DNA of 64,000 bases, taken from Lumnitzera littorea (taxonomy: Eukaryota; Streptophyta; Magnoliopsida; Myrtales; Combretaceae). The stretch covers positions 1,234,185 to 1,298,184 of the forward strand of contig JAMXBB010000008.1 in NCBI GenBank assembly GCA_024138015.1, given 5' to 3'. The notes beneath the pieces were generated by a model. It did not search any database and was not told the DNA's origin. It saw only the letters and a list, made by a program, of their open reading frames with translations. The translations under genes and the position numbers were made by a program. Position 1 is the first letter of the stretch. Each line of letters opens with the position of its first letter. Positions 32,767-44,290 of the stretch are shown here, piece by piece.

Positions 32767-35698
32767 GAACGTGTTACGCTCCGAAGTCGCAGAGTTGCAA
32801 TAGCCCCGCCGTATAAACCATTCTATAATAGTAACTGGCCTCACAGTGCTTACCATAGACATAATCTACACAAGGCGTCGACGACTCCTCGCTTTGAAGT
32901 AAACAGCTTGATTAATAATTTTACTACAATTATGATAAATATCACAAATTTCTATTAAACATAGATAATTATAAATAAGTCCACAGAGCTTCCCAGGAAG
33001 TTTTACATAATCACCACAGTTTACTAATTTACAGAATAACTATCAGTCTTTAACACTTAACTACAAGGTCAGTCTAGTTACACATTATGCTAAATAACTT
33101 GATCCTCACACCCCTGGCCTCAAAAGAACTAACCTCTGGGTAATTGTAGGGCGGCATAATACTTGTAGTGATCACAAATTAGAACCTGCAAAAAGATCTA
33201 TAAGGGTATGAGCAACTACAGCTCAGTAAGTTGAATTGGAGACTCATGAATGCATACAAGCACAAATAGGGTTATCAAACAATTATTTTCATGCAATGCA
33301 ACAATCAAGTGTCATCGCACAACGTAGTCCGATTCGTTGTGAAATCAGAGAAATTTCACCCGCTCCAATCCGGGTTGAGGAGTTCCATGTTATGCAGTAG
33401 CTCACAACCAAACCCAGGCTTGTGCAATGGAGACCACGCTCCTCCCGCGACTACCTTCGAACCATTGACTTCACCCCCGCCGCAACCTCTTCTCCTGTCA
33501 CTTAGTTCGACTGAGGATGAAGAAGGGACCATTTTGCAATCCTGCACTATCCCTTTCGAAGGGGTCGGTATTTGGTTGGAGAATCCTATAATCCCCTAAC
33601 GGGTTGCAATGCATGATATTTTTGGTTATTAGGGTCAACTAAGATTAAATTCCGTTTAGGGTGTTTAAATAAGTTCATACCAATTCAATCAGTCACAAAA
33701 CCATTCACAATACAAACTTCAGCACGAATTCAGATACATCAAACACATGTGCAAGCTACTTACAATCACAACCATATACAAGCTTAAGTCTCCGAGTACT
33801 ACAAAAATAATACTCTATTACAATAAGCAATAACCCAACTTACTTGAATTTGCTCGATCGCTCGATCCTTTAATCGCGAGCTGATTTGTTTCCGGGTGTC
33901 CTATAATACAAATAGATCCTTTTAGTACTTATATTTTATGGATTCTTATTCTAATTCATAATGTAACTCATTTTCCTCGTGTATACCTATAACGTATTAA
34001 TGATTCGTTGTACTCTATTTCGAGGTTCGGCTCCTAAACTAGATTCTAGTTTTAATTCCTAAGTCATAATTAGGCTCGAATCCCAATGTGACATTAATCA
34101 CATTACGCTCGGGTATTCAAATATCCTATTGGGTCAAAATTTTGGTATTCTAAACTATTCGGTATACGCTAACCCTAATTGAGGTATCAGATTTATTCTC
34201 GATGTGTAAAAATCTTACATTTTGAGATATTTACTTAAAATTAAATATTATTTCAGATTTATTATTTTTCTGATTTCTATTATATTATTATCTAAATAAC
34301 CTTATTTTTTTAGATTTATTAATTTACACTTTCACATATTACTAATTTATTATATTACTTACCTAATTTCCCTAATTAACCATACTTAGTACCCAAAGGC
34401 TAGGATTAGGGTTCTATTATAGAGATTAACTTCCCTAAACATATAATTAATATCCCAATAAGTAATTAACATCCTAATCACCTAATTAATCTTAAATCAC
34501 CCAATTTTACCATCATTTTAGGGCTAAAAATTAACTTAAAAATTTCAAAAATTAATTTTAAAAAAAATGGTTTCATAGCACTGTTCTACATCATATGAAG
34601 ATCCTACAGAAAAATTTTGAGCTCCAAACTACATCCCTAAGCCTATTTATTTTCCGGTTTAATCATGCTCGGTTTTGAACAATTTGTTAAGGAACCTATA
34701 TTTCTAGACATAATTAAACTAAATCAATATTTTTCCCTAAATCTACATACAATAAAACCCCAGAATAACAAGTTTCATAATTTTCTGGGCAAAATAACTA
34801 ATTTTACAAAATTATATAAAAATCGGGATGAATAAATGACTAACCGGTTCGAAGCTTTTTGGCAGTCCAAACTCAGTCCAATGTTGTCGGCCAGTCCAGG
34901 CGGTGGTTCTAGTGTAGGGTGGTGGTGGTTCGGTCCCAGGTGGTGGTGGGTGGTGGTTTTAGTCCACTTGGCTAATCTGCACAGTTTTCCTTTTTTTTTT
35001 TTATTTTCTGGATTTTCTCTTGATTTTTTTTAGTGTTTTGATTTTTCTCAGATCCTAAATTGACTAAAGGACTTCTGAAAATTTTTCCCTTATTTATAGA
35101 CAATTGTAATAATTAATGCGCATTAATTTGATGGGATTTTGCCCAAATTCCTTAATTTTTGGCTTTTTGTTTGTCCAATTCTTATTGGTTATTTTTTTTC
35201 TTTTTCTGATCACGACTTGATCTTGTTGCAGCTTATCCTCTTTTGATTTTTTCTGATTTTTCCATAATTATTTTGTATTTTTCTTTAATTATTTGCTTAG
35301 TTTTAGGCCAATTTCAGTAATTACGCGTATTTTTATCTACACGTAAATACATGTGGGGTACACGTGAACATTCCTAAATATTATTTTGGTCATTCTAAAA
35401 TTTTTAGCATACATATAATCTATCTCTAGTAATTTATTAGTTATTATATTATACTTTTCGCCTTTTCGGTAATTAGCAATTATTATGCTTAAAATTTGAA
35501 AATTTTATAATCTCCTATTTTACTACTTATTTTCTTAAATTAAAGTTTACAGGATCATTTTTACTAGTATTTCGCTAAATAGTTTATAATTTGGGTTTGA
35601 TCGGATCCTTTAACCAATCGTCGATCTCTCTAAACCTTGGGTTTTAAGCTCAAACCTATGGTTACTTGGTTTGGCTTGGCTTTAGGGCTTACAGAACG
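32767..35698 (-). mobile_element. Solo LTR, long-LTR family copy B
   Basis: The element is 32772-35693 (2,922 bp). It starts TGTTACGCTCCG and ends TAGGGCTTACA, with the perfect 5-bp direct repeat GAACG at 32767-32771 and 35694-35698. It is the best preserved of the three copies. Minus-strand features: TGTAAGCCC start, TATA-like CTATAAATAAGGG (about 35087-35099), a donor-like CCGGTTAGT (about 34840-34848) and an open frame at 33356-33547. No gag-pol is present. TG...CA ends plus the target duplication make a solo LTR very likely. Confidence 0.93.
33356..33600 (-). other. Conserved open frame in solo LTR B
   Basis: The frame reads GFSNQIPTPSKGIVQDCKMV, then PSSSSVELSDRRRGCGGGEV, then WSPLHKPGFGCELLHNM. 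Copy C (55816-56169) gives GFSNQTSTPLMK, SSSLAELSDRRGG and SLLHKPGFGFELLHNM in one frame. Copy A has LIELSDRRK in one frame and PPLHRPRFSCKLLHKY in another. The similarity may be only shared DNA ancestry. No known domain. Confidence 0.35.
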
Positions 35699-35919
35699 TC
35701 CCTTGGCTAGATTGTTTATTCTTGTGCGTGTTGGATGCTTTCATTCAAATTGGGTCTTTAGGTAGTTGACATAGGATCCATAAGAATTGTTTATTGGTAG
35801 TCGGTTGTTCGATTATGAACCTAGGACCACTGGTGTAGATCTCCCCCTTGACATTATAGTATAAGGAGTGGCCAGGCCAGGGCCCAAAGAGGTTGGCTTA
35901 TGTCTAATAACTACTAGCA

Positions 35920-37160
35920 ATACACCTTCCTTCCTAAACATAATGTAAGTCAACAAGATGCAATTTTACGAGAATTGTTTTTGCATAAATATTGTAAATT
36001 AAGGACAAATATAAATAATGAAAAGGGAAATTTAAATGATTAAATAAGAGGGGTAGTTTGGGTATTTAATGAATCTAAGTTACTTAAGCTAAGTGTAAAG
36101 GCGATAACATATGCTTATAAAGGTAAATTAGCAATTGGCAATATCTAAGCTACATATAAGTTGGTCTTTTGAATTGAATAATTAAATATAAGCTCATTTC
36201 AAATACAAGAAGTCTCTATAATAATAATAAAAAAAAAATCTCTCCCTAACGTCTCTCTAAATAAGGTGAGCCTAAGTGAGCTAAGGGGCTCTAATTCTTT
36301 AATCAATTTATTAAGTGATTCTAAGGAAGTTAGAGGCCTTATAAAGGATCCTAATTAAAGAGAGATTCATCTAATTTGGTAGGTATAGTGACTTTTAGAT
36401 CATGAATTATAGAAAATTAGTAATGTTTGAAGTGAATCTAGCTTTAGAGTGGCTCATCTACACAAGAAGCTACTTAATTGGGTAAGTGAAGTAATTTTTC
36501 CTTAGATTTATTAAGTTAGAGTGTAAATTTTTCTATTAAGAATTCCTTTGGAGGTTAGTAGATCTTGCAATTAAAGATGAATATAAATCTAAGAGTGTTT
36601 GAAAGCTTCAAATCACTGTGGGTTCTATTTGATTAGGTAAATTTAAGGTTTATTTATATGTTGGAGTATTAATTGAAGTAGATAATTGATTGAGACTCAA
36701 AGCTAGATGATATTGATATACTATTAATGTTAGTGCCACCATTCTTAATTAATAAGGAGCCGATGAGATCATCAATTCAAAGAACTCAATGATGAACCAA
36801 ATAGTGAATCATGTTTGAAACTTGGTTAAAGGGACCATCACGAAAGTACAAGAAATTGGGAACTAAGGTTCAAGACTTAATGGCTGAATGTTGACAAAGC
36901 CTACATCTAAATGGAAACTAAGAGCATGTAGAGTAGAAGACCATTGTATACCATCTAACCATGAGGGTGATATAATTCGAATGTTAAGCACTTACCCAAA
37001 TGTCATCTAGATGCTAGAATATTCCCTCATGAATGGAAAAGGTTGATCCAATCTACAAAATGAAAAACAACCATCATTCAAACGATGGTATCGCCTTTGT
37101 CCGACTGGTAGCCGCTATCAATTCCACTTATCCATTATGTTTTAAGACTTAATGGTTATT
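35920..37160 (+). repeat. Repeat X, copy 2, right part
   Basis: Resumes alignment with copy 1 at AATGTAAGTCAACAAGATGC (copy 1 GTGTAAGTCGACGAGATGC, about 18876) and continues through GGGTATTTAATGAATC and ACTATTAATGTTAGTGCCAC. It then covers the part from which copy 1 is split by the Gypsy element, ending near CCATTATGTTTTAAGACTTA. It retains the uninterrupted Gypsy target region (about 36770-36810). Confidence 0.75.
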
Positions 37161-37164
37161 AAGG

Positions 37165-37830
37165 CTAAAATTCGGCTTGGGCTTTAATGCCTAAAACCAA
37201 CCTAGAGGTCTAACTAGAACAGTATAAGCCCAATACATAGAGGAAAGTGCTTCGGCAACAAGAAGGTCCTTTCTAAGCACCTTAATAATATATCTCCTGC
37301 CCTATGGGGACTTTAGAGTCTTGTTGTAGTACTAGGACAACCGGGAGGTGCTCGAACCTTAAGCCTCTTACTCTTATTAGCACCCTATTTTAGTAAGGCC
37401 TATAAGCTTAAATGCATTTAATGTGATAGGATGATCCATGAGTAGGATGCAAGTAAGCCTATTATTAAGCTATTACGTCAAGACTTGCTAAGCCTTAGGT
37501 TAATCCACCCAAGCTAGATCCAGTTGCACCAACCTTCAACTATAAATGAGGCCCATTTAAGTATTTGGACAGGGGCTTTGAAGACTTTTCCTAAGAGCTT
37601 GAAGGTAATTTGCATACACATTCTACCATACATATTGGGTTTCTCTTATTGGTTGAAAAACTTACTTAAGCATTGGAATTGTCACGTTGGAGGAAGCTTT
37701 AGCCCATAGTTTAACACATTTATTGTTTTGTAGGCTCAAAGAAGCTTAACAAGAGATAGACAAAAAATCACCAATAAGAATAGTCTATCATGGTTGGTTT
37801 AACCATCCAATCGACCTCACTCTAGTTCTT
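37165..37830 (+). repeat. Tat-type LTR-like fragment (different family)
   Basis: The order of signals resembles a Tat-clade LTR: TATA-like AACTATAAATGAGGCCC (about 37538), then TTACTTAAGCATTGGAATTG and CACGTTGGAGG (about 37661-37693), then TTGTTTTGTAGGCTC (about 37723-37737). This parallels the TTTAAGCATTAGAGGG...TTTTTGTAGGTC section of the LTR at 19817-20430, but the two share no overall identity. The ends were not defined. Confidence 0.4.
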
Positions 37831-38659
37831 TAAGTCATCTTGTTTGACGGCCTTGCCCTAGTTAACCTTATCTAAGTCGATCATTGATGCTTTCAATAGT
37901 GTGAATTCATATTTGAATTTTCTTAGACCTTGATCATTAATCTATAATAAGGGTGTAAGCTAAGAGTCTTATAAGATTTCATTAATTAGTTAGACTAAGA
38001 TGATAAGCGATGTGCTTAAACCTAAGATCCCTCAAACAAATACATTTATGAAGGAAAATTTATTAAGCTAAATGAAGAACCTAATGTCAAAATAAATAAT
38101 TGAGGATGAATTTAGCTAGTAGACCTTAAGGACAATAGTATTTATAGGATATTTCGCTATAAAGATGCAACCAAAGTAAAAGGGGATGTGGATGACTTCT
38201 TCAATGGATATGATACACCAAGGGAAGATCAAAATATGCATAACCTACTTAATATGATGCATAAGCAAATTGAACAGTTTGCTAGCCTTAATCTTGAAAA
38301 ACTGATAAGAGCAAAAAATATTGAATGAAAACTATACTCAAACAATACATAAAAGGGTAATAAATTACTTTGTGTCTTTTATAGATTGACCAAAATACTT
38401 CTTTTATCCAAACAATGTAGGTAGAAAAACAAAGGCAAGAGGCTTTTGCCCTTGAGCATATGTAGTTTTATGATAAAGACAAGCACTTGTTATATAAATA
38501 TGGGGAATCTAAGAAACAATTGTTAGGAAAAGCTTCTATGGTAAATATAAGAAAATAAAAATTTGAAAGTTCGAAGAAAAAGAATAGAAAAGAAGTCTTT
38601 AGAAAAGTAGAAGCACAAAATTCTATTAGGCTTTCAACAAATAATTAAACAATAAGTTG
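37831..38659. other. Unassigned DNA before the integrase relic
   Basis: Contains short coding-like pieces on the plus strand (about 38140-38330, KVKGDVDDFFNGYDTPREDQ) but no family signature. It may be decayed gag-pol of the element whose integrase follows. Confidence 0.35.
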
Positions 38660-39403
38660 CAGATAGAGATTTTGCCTCTACTGTTGATGCTTGTTCTAGA
38701 GGTTTTATTGTGAATAGGCATCATGTGACAAATTGGAATTTATTTAATAATAGAAAGTTATGCATTCCTTAAGGATCATTAAGGGAGTTATTGATTAGAG
38801 AGGCTCATTTTAAGGGCCTTTTAGGACATTTTGTAAGCACCTTATGCTTAAGACCTCATAAGAGCATTTTTATTAGCTTAGAATGTCTAGAAATGTACAT
38901 AGGGTGGTTAAGGCTTGTGTAACGTATAATAGGGCCAAAAGCATAGTTGAACTGCATGAATTGTATATGTTGCTTCCAATCCTTACCAAACCATGAGTTG
39001 ACTTGAGTGTGGGTTTTGTTTCAAGACTTTCTAGAACATAAAGGGGAAAGGATTTCATTGTGGTCATTGTTGATGGCTTCAATATTTTGTTCCTTGTCAC
39101 AAGATTGATGGTATAATACATATAGCAAATCTCTATATGCAGGAAGTAGTGAGACTTCATAAGATCCTATATTCCATTATTTTGGACCATGATGTCAAGT
39201 TTTTGAGTTACTTTTAGAAAACTTTATGGCGGAAACTTGTGACTAAGCTTCTTTTTATCATATCTTTCCATCCTTAAATTGATGGCTAAACCAAAGTGAT
39301 TGATAGGATCCTTGGAGCATTATTGAGAGCTACTGTAAATAAGAACCTCGGAGTTTGAGATCATTGTTTGCCCATAATAGAGTTTGCATATAGTTGGTTG
39401 TTA

Positions 39404-39737
39404 ATGTAAGAACTCAAACAAAGGTATTTTGATGATAACAAAATATATATTAATTTGAGGAAAAGGTATCTTAATATTATCACAATACAAAGAAATTATA
39501 TTATTGAAGGTACTTAAAATGATCATAAACTAAACTAGAAGAAAAGAAAATTTTTGAATGAGGAATGACAAGATCAAAAGTTACGGAGAGTCAGAAATAA
39601 AGTATTAGCAATGGACTTAGAACAAAAATCAACTACTATCCAAAGTTGATCACTAGGCTAATGAAGACATGACTATATGAAGAACACTAGGCATGACTAT
39701 ATGAAGACATGATTATATGAAGAACACTAGGCTAAAC

Positions 39738-39771
<34 letters not shown>

Positions 39772-42085
39772 TGGGGTGAGTTGAGTTTTAAGGACAAATT
39801 ATAATTTTTTCCAATATAAACAATTAAACGCAATAATAAGTATAATCAAGATAATGATAAAATAATAATAAGTACGAAAATTAAAAGAGATAGAGATAAA
39901 GAAGATTAAGCCTAAATATAACATAGAATTCGGACTGCCCCTTAGTTTCTACGGACATACAATGCCCCCAATTGAGGATTTCACACCACTTTATTGATTT
40001 CTTAATCTAAACTCCAAGAGCTATACATATACAAACTTGATTACACAAGTTTCATACTCTCAACTTTTAACACGCATCACAATCTCAACTCACAACACAA
40101 AACTAAATCTCAAAGATTATTGGTGTAGTACTTTTAACTCTCAATACTTTGCAACTAATAGCTCATAAGCACTTTACTTCAAATCTCTTTAAATATTAGC
40201 AAATTAGGATACAAGAGACAATGGGAATAATAGATAATAAGACCACAAAAGAATGTTGGAATATTACAGCAAAAGATTAGTTCTCTACTATCTTTGGTCG
40301 GGTTGTCGAGCATTTATATAATCTCATTTAATTCTTCTTCTTACAATGCATTAAATACTCTAACTGTTAGTTAAATCAGACTTATCAGTATGCCATCACT
40401 TTGTACTACTGGCAAGTTGATAATAAAATACTCTACTGGCAAGTGAACTGGCATATTGACTCTTTTAGGCTAGTAAGTGTTTTTCAAGACTTTATACCTT
40501 CAGTTTAGTTTTTCATTGAGTCATCAACTCGATAGGTCAAATATTACTTGAAAATTCTTTTAATACACAAAAAACAAATATATTTTTCAATTTAACTTCA
40601 AGATCATTTGATCACAACTCAAAATATTAAATTTCTTATAAAGATAATTGATATATTTAATCATTAAGTAAATTAATTGATCTTATTTAATTATCTCAAT
40701 ATAATCAAATAATACTTAATTTAATTATCTACTTGTTTTGTTCTCTTAAAAAACAATATGTTTAGAATATATTTTTTTGTTTTGTTCTAATTAAAATCAA
40801 TGAGTTTAATTATATACTTTTTTTATTTTATTCTTATCAAAATCAAATAATGAACCATAGGTTCAATATTACATTATTTCATTATTTGAAAGGTGAAGGA
40901 AGAAAAGAAAAGAAAAGAATGATCACATGCACAAGAACTGACCAAAAGCATAAGGATTGAATAGAATCATATACTAGAGGTGCATGTTGAGATTAGAAGC
41001 AAAATATGAATAGAAGAACAAGACAAAGAAAACGAAAAGAACAAATATAATTCAAGACCTAGTATTGTGAGATATATTTGGGTAATATATTTGATCAAGC
41101 TAAGTTATAGAAAAGCTTTACATATAAGGATTATAGAAGCAATGAGATATATGGACTAAAAAAAAGTTTCTAAGTACATAGGAGAATTGCGAAGGAAAGT
41201 ATAGTTCAATAGACTAGCAAATTTGTAGATGGTAGCAAAGTATTGAAGATCACAAAAGATTTGAAGAGTAATGGCTAGTCAATGACTATTACCATACAAT
41301 GAACAATTGAACATTAGCGTCACAACCATATAAAGGGAAGAAGTGGCCAACGAAGAAGAGGAGAGGATAAAAAGAAGAAATTAAAAAATCTTCGAAAGAA
41401 AAGTTTATATGCCACATAAAAGTTTGTCGTGAACTTATGCAAGTTTTACTAATCATAAGATAAAAGAGAAAGCAAAGTACTTGAGAGAAAGTACAACAAA
41501 ATTTGTTATTATTGAGTATTGTGCGAAGGTATAAGAAAATCTATTGTAATTCTCAAAAGAGTTACTAATTTCTTAAAAAATTAGTGAATAGGCTATTTGA
41601 GAGAACTTATGGGAGATTATATAGACTCGCAATTTGGATGTAAGGTAAGATTGTGGGAACTATTGACCTCTATATATGAGTTTCTTTCAAATAGTGGAAC
41701 TACAATATGGGGAATCATATCCTTGATCGCGGGCTGGAAGAATAAATTGATGTGTAAGACAAAACTACTATATATTGATGCCTGAACTTTTAAGCTCTTA
41801 TCTTTTCATTTTAATTATAATTTGTTTCCTATTTTCATGATTATTTGATTGACCACGTATTACGTACTTATTAAAAGTATCATTACACTATTAGAACTTA
41901 GAATAAAGATCATATTAAGAGTTAATTGGTTTTGCATTTACTTGCAAATCTATGATCTAAGTTTGTTAATATTTTTGTACATTAAGAATTAAAGAACGAA
42001 TTTAGTATAGTAAATTAATCTTAAACCCCAATAATGAAATTGTTTAGGACTTAATTTTTGGTAACAATCAATTTGACTAACACCA
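39404..42085. mobile_element. About 2.7 kb LTR-like insertion within the integrase relic
   Basis: The integrase reading stops at ...EFAYSW and resumes at HSVTCKTPF, so about 2.7 kb was inserted. It begins TGTTAATGTAAGAACTCAAA with TTTTGATGATAACAAAAT close by and ends TTTTGGTAACAATCAATTTG then ACTAACA. These start and end styles, and the GTGGAACTACAATATGGGGA-type block near 41695-41715, are what large Copia-type LTRs look like. TG...CA ends are possible but no clear target duplication was found. It may be a solo LTR. Confidence 0.45.
39739..39768. repeat. (AG)15 microsatellite
   Basis: A perfect AG run, preceded at about 39660-39730 by two near copies of ATATGAAGAACACTAGGC. Inside the LTR-like insertion. 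Confidence 0.9.
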
Positions 42086-43899
42086 ATCAATGCATAGTGT
42101 AACTTGCAAGACTCCATTCAAAATCGTTTATGGCTTTAATCCTATTACATCACTGGATTTGTTACCATTACATCCTATAAGTAAAGATAGCAAAAGTGGT
42201 AAAGAGAAGGCTATTTGGGTTTAGAGGATGCATCAGTAGGCTAATGATCATCTACAAAAGTAGAATAACAAGAATAAGCAGCTAGGGATACAAAGCAAAT
42301 GACCTTTTGTGTTTGGGCTAGGAAATTTGGTTTAGATACATCTAAGGAAAAATTTGTTTCCTCATAAATGTACTTAGAAGCTATCTCTTAGAGTAGACAA
42401 TCCTTTTAAAGTGTTAGAGCACATCAATGAGAATGCATACAAACTTGAGCTCCTTGGTGAATATGGTGTATCATCAACTTTTATTGTGGTTGATCTATCT
42501 CCTTATGTTCCTAGTGGGAAAGATCATGATTTGAAAGCAAATCTTCAAGAGCCCTAGAGAGATGATAAGAATCATTTGCTACTGAGTCCAATAACAAGAG
42601 CTATAGCAAAGGGTCTCTAAAACCTTGCCAAGAGATTCTTGATGGATCAAGTAGTAGATTCTGTTATGAACTTTCTAGTTGTTTCAATGAATAAAAGCAT
42701 GTTGACAACTAGTTTCACAATAATCTTGCTAGTTCAATAAATAGAAAATTATACGCATCTAGCTTGAGAACCAATTGGACAATCATTCCACTGGTCCATC
42801 AACAACCAGTCCACTTATTCATTATTGAAGAAATTTTCACTATTTCTTTTTATTTTCATTTTTATCCTTTTAATTATTACCAAGATAGAATTTTTATGAC
42901 ATGTCTACTCTTGTTATGTTTTGTTAGAGTTACATTACATTGTATTGAACCTTAATTATTTAGTTAATGACATTACATCTCTTTTATTCTGATCAATCTA
43001 GTGGTTGTGGGGAACAACTGTTTAATTTATTTTTAGGTGTAGATTAAACGTTAGTTCAATCTCTCTTAGTGCCTCATATCGTAGAGAAATTCCTCATATC
43101 CTTTTAATTATTCCAAAAACACATTAAAATATAGACTTTCCATATAGATTGCCATGATGTGATCTCCATACGAGTTGTCTCGTCTCTTACCATTGAAGAT
43201 GAAGAACAGAAGAGGATGATAAAACGGAAAAAAAGAAAAAAAAGATGAGCATTCTGTTTGAGTAAAAGTTTATTATCTATTGTTGATAGTGAGAACTATG
43301 CTAAAGTGTGAGTATTCATATTGTAATATTCCAAGAGAGCAGCTAAACTTTTTAAATTTAGTGGAGAATGGAGAGCTATATAACAAAGTACTGAAGGAGA
43401 CTTTATAAACTTGGTAGTAACTGTGAAGTAGGGCAAAATCAAGGGAACTGATTGCTTGTAGCAAAGAGGACTAACTTACAAGGAGAAATCTTGATAAATC
43501 ACTGTTTGATCTTCTGATACCTAACCTTTTTATTTTGTTACATATTTACTTTATTTTCTTTATTATTGGTGTTTACTTGACACGTACTTAAGTTAAGAAG
43601 CATGAATATTTTTAAGATCAAAAGCCAAATAGCTTAAGAGATTAAGTCATAGTAGAAAATCAAATTAGAAGCTAAATAGGAAAAGACTAGAGAATTAAAG
43701 AAAATGTTAGATTAAAACTCGTTACTGAAATCTTCGCACTCAAATCTTTAATTTAATTTTTTTATTTTCTGATATGTCAAAACGTACGAATAGGCTCAAG
43801 ATTGTGATAATCTTGATTAGTAAGAAGTGAGAAAAGTTTAAATGTTAGATTTTTTGGTAACAACAAATTCAAACTCCCTTCTTGATTATTCACCAGAGC

Positions 43900-44290
43900 A
43901 AATTCGTAACAAGTATATATAAACTGCGTAGTAAAAAAGAAATGATGCAAAAAGGCCTAGAAGGGAAGGTAATGGTGCTGCTGGGTGAGGAAACTTTTTG
44001 TTTCAAGGGAAATCCTAATAAGATGATTCCAAGTGCAGTCTGGCCTATAAGGCATGGAGATCTTAGGTAGTGGATGACTCTATATTTACTCTTGATAATG
44101 GACATTCGTATAGAATAATTGCAGTGCGAGGATACTTGTGTAATAAGTGAGTACCTAGAGAGGTATTTCCAGAAGAGTTGTCCTAAGCTCTCGCCGTTAG
44201 AGAGCTGGATAGAGTTTTTCGAATTAAAAAAGCAAACGTAGAGGTTTTGTAAGGCACAGCACGTCACCATATGTTGCACATGCCACAGTT
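43900..44290 (+). pseudogene. Unidentified coding-like relic
   Basis: The plus strand has open, balanced-composition pieces in two frames: KGLEGKVMVLLGEETFCFKG with NPNKMIPSAVWPIRHGDLR, then TLDNGHSYRIIAVRGYLCNK, VPREVFPEELS and ALAVRELDRVFRIKKANVEV. They are broken by stops and a frame change. I do not recognise the family. The minus-strand frame over the same stretch is its shadow. Confidence 0.25.

Larger units (their letters stand above)
32126..35920. mobile_element. Composite insertion in repeat X copy 2
   Basis: Absent from copy 1. It consists of about 640 bp of unclassified DNA, solo LTR B (32772-35693) and about 220 bp more unclassified DNA. The unclassified parts have no coding signal. 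The order is repeat X, then the outer insert, then the solo LTR inside it. Confidence 0.6.
38660..42690 (+). pseudogene. Ty3/Gypsy integrase relic, split by an insertion
   Basis: Left part (38660-39403): DRDFASTVDACSRGF, LCIPxGSLRELLIREAHFKG with LLGHF, CVTYNRAKS (remnant of the HHCC zinc finger), then VDLSVGFVSRLSRT, IILDHDVKFLSYF, KTLWRKLVTKLLF and RILGALLRATVNKNLG, ending EFAYSW. Right part (from about 42086): HSVTCKTPFKIVYGFNPITS, LDLLPLHP, IHLRKNLFPHK, PFKVLEHINENAYKLELLGE, VSSTFIVVDLSPYV and SPITRAIAK. This is the standard C-terminal Pol order of plant Gypsy elements. Of the catalytic triad, the first Asp reads G, the second is kept (DHDVKF) and the Glu reads K (TKVIDR), besides several stops. 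It cannot be active. Integrase would insert element cDNA in the nucleus. Confidence 0.8.
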
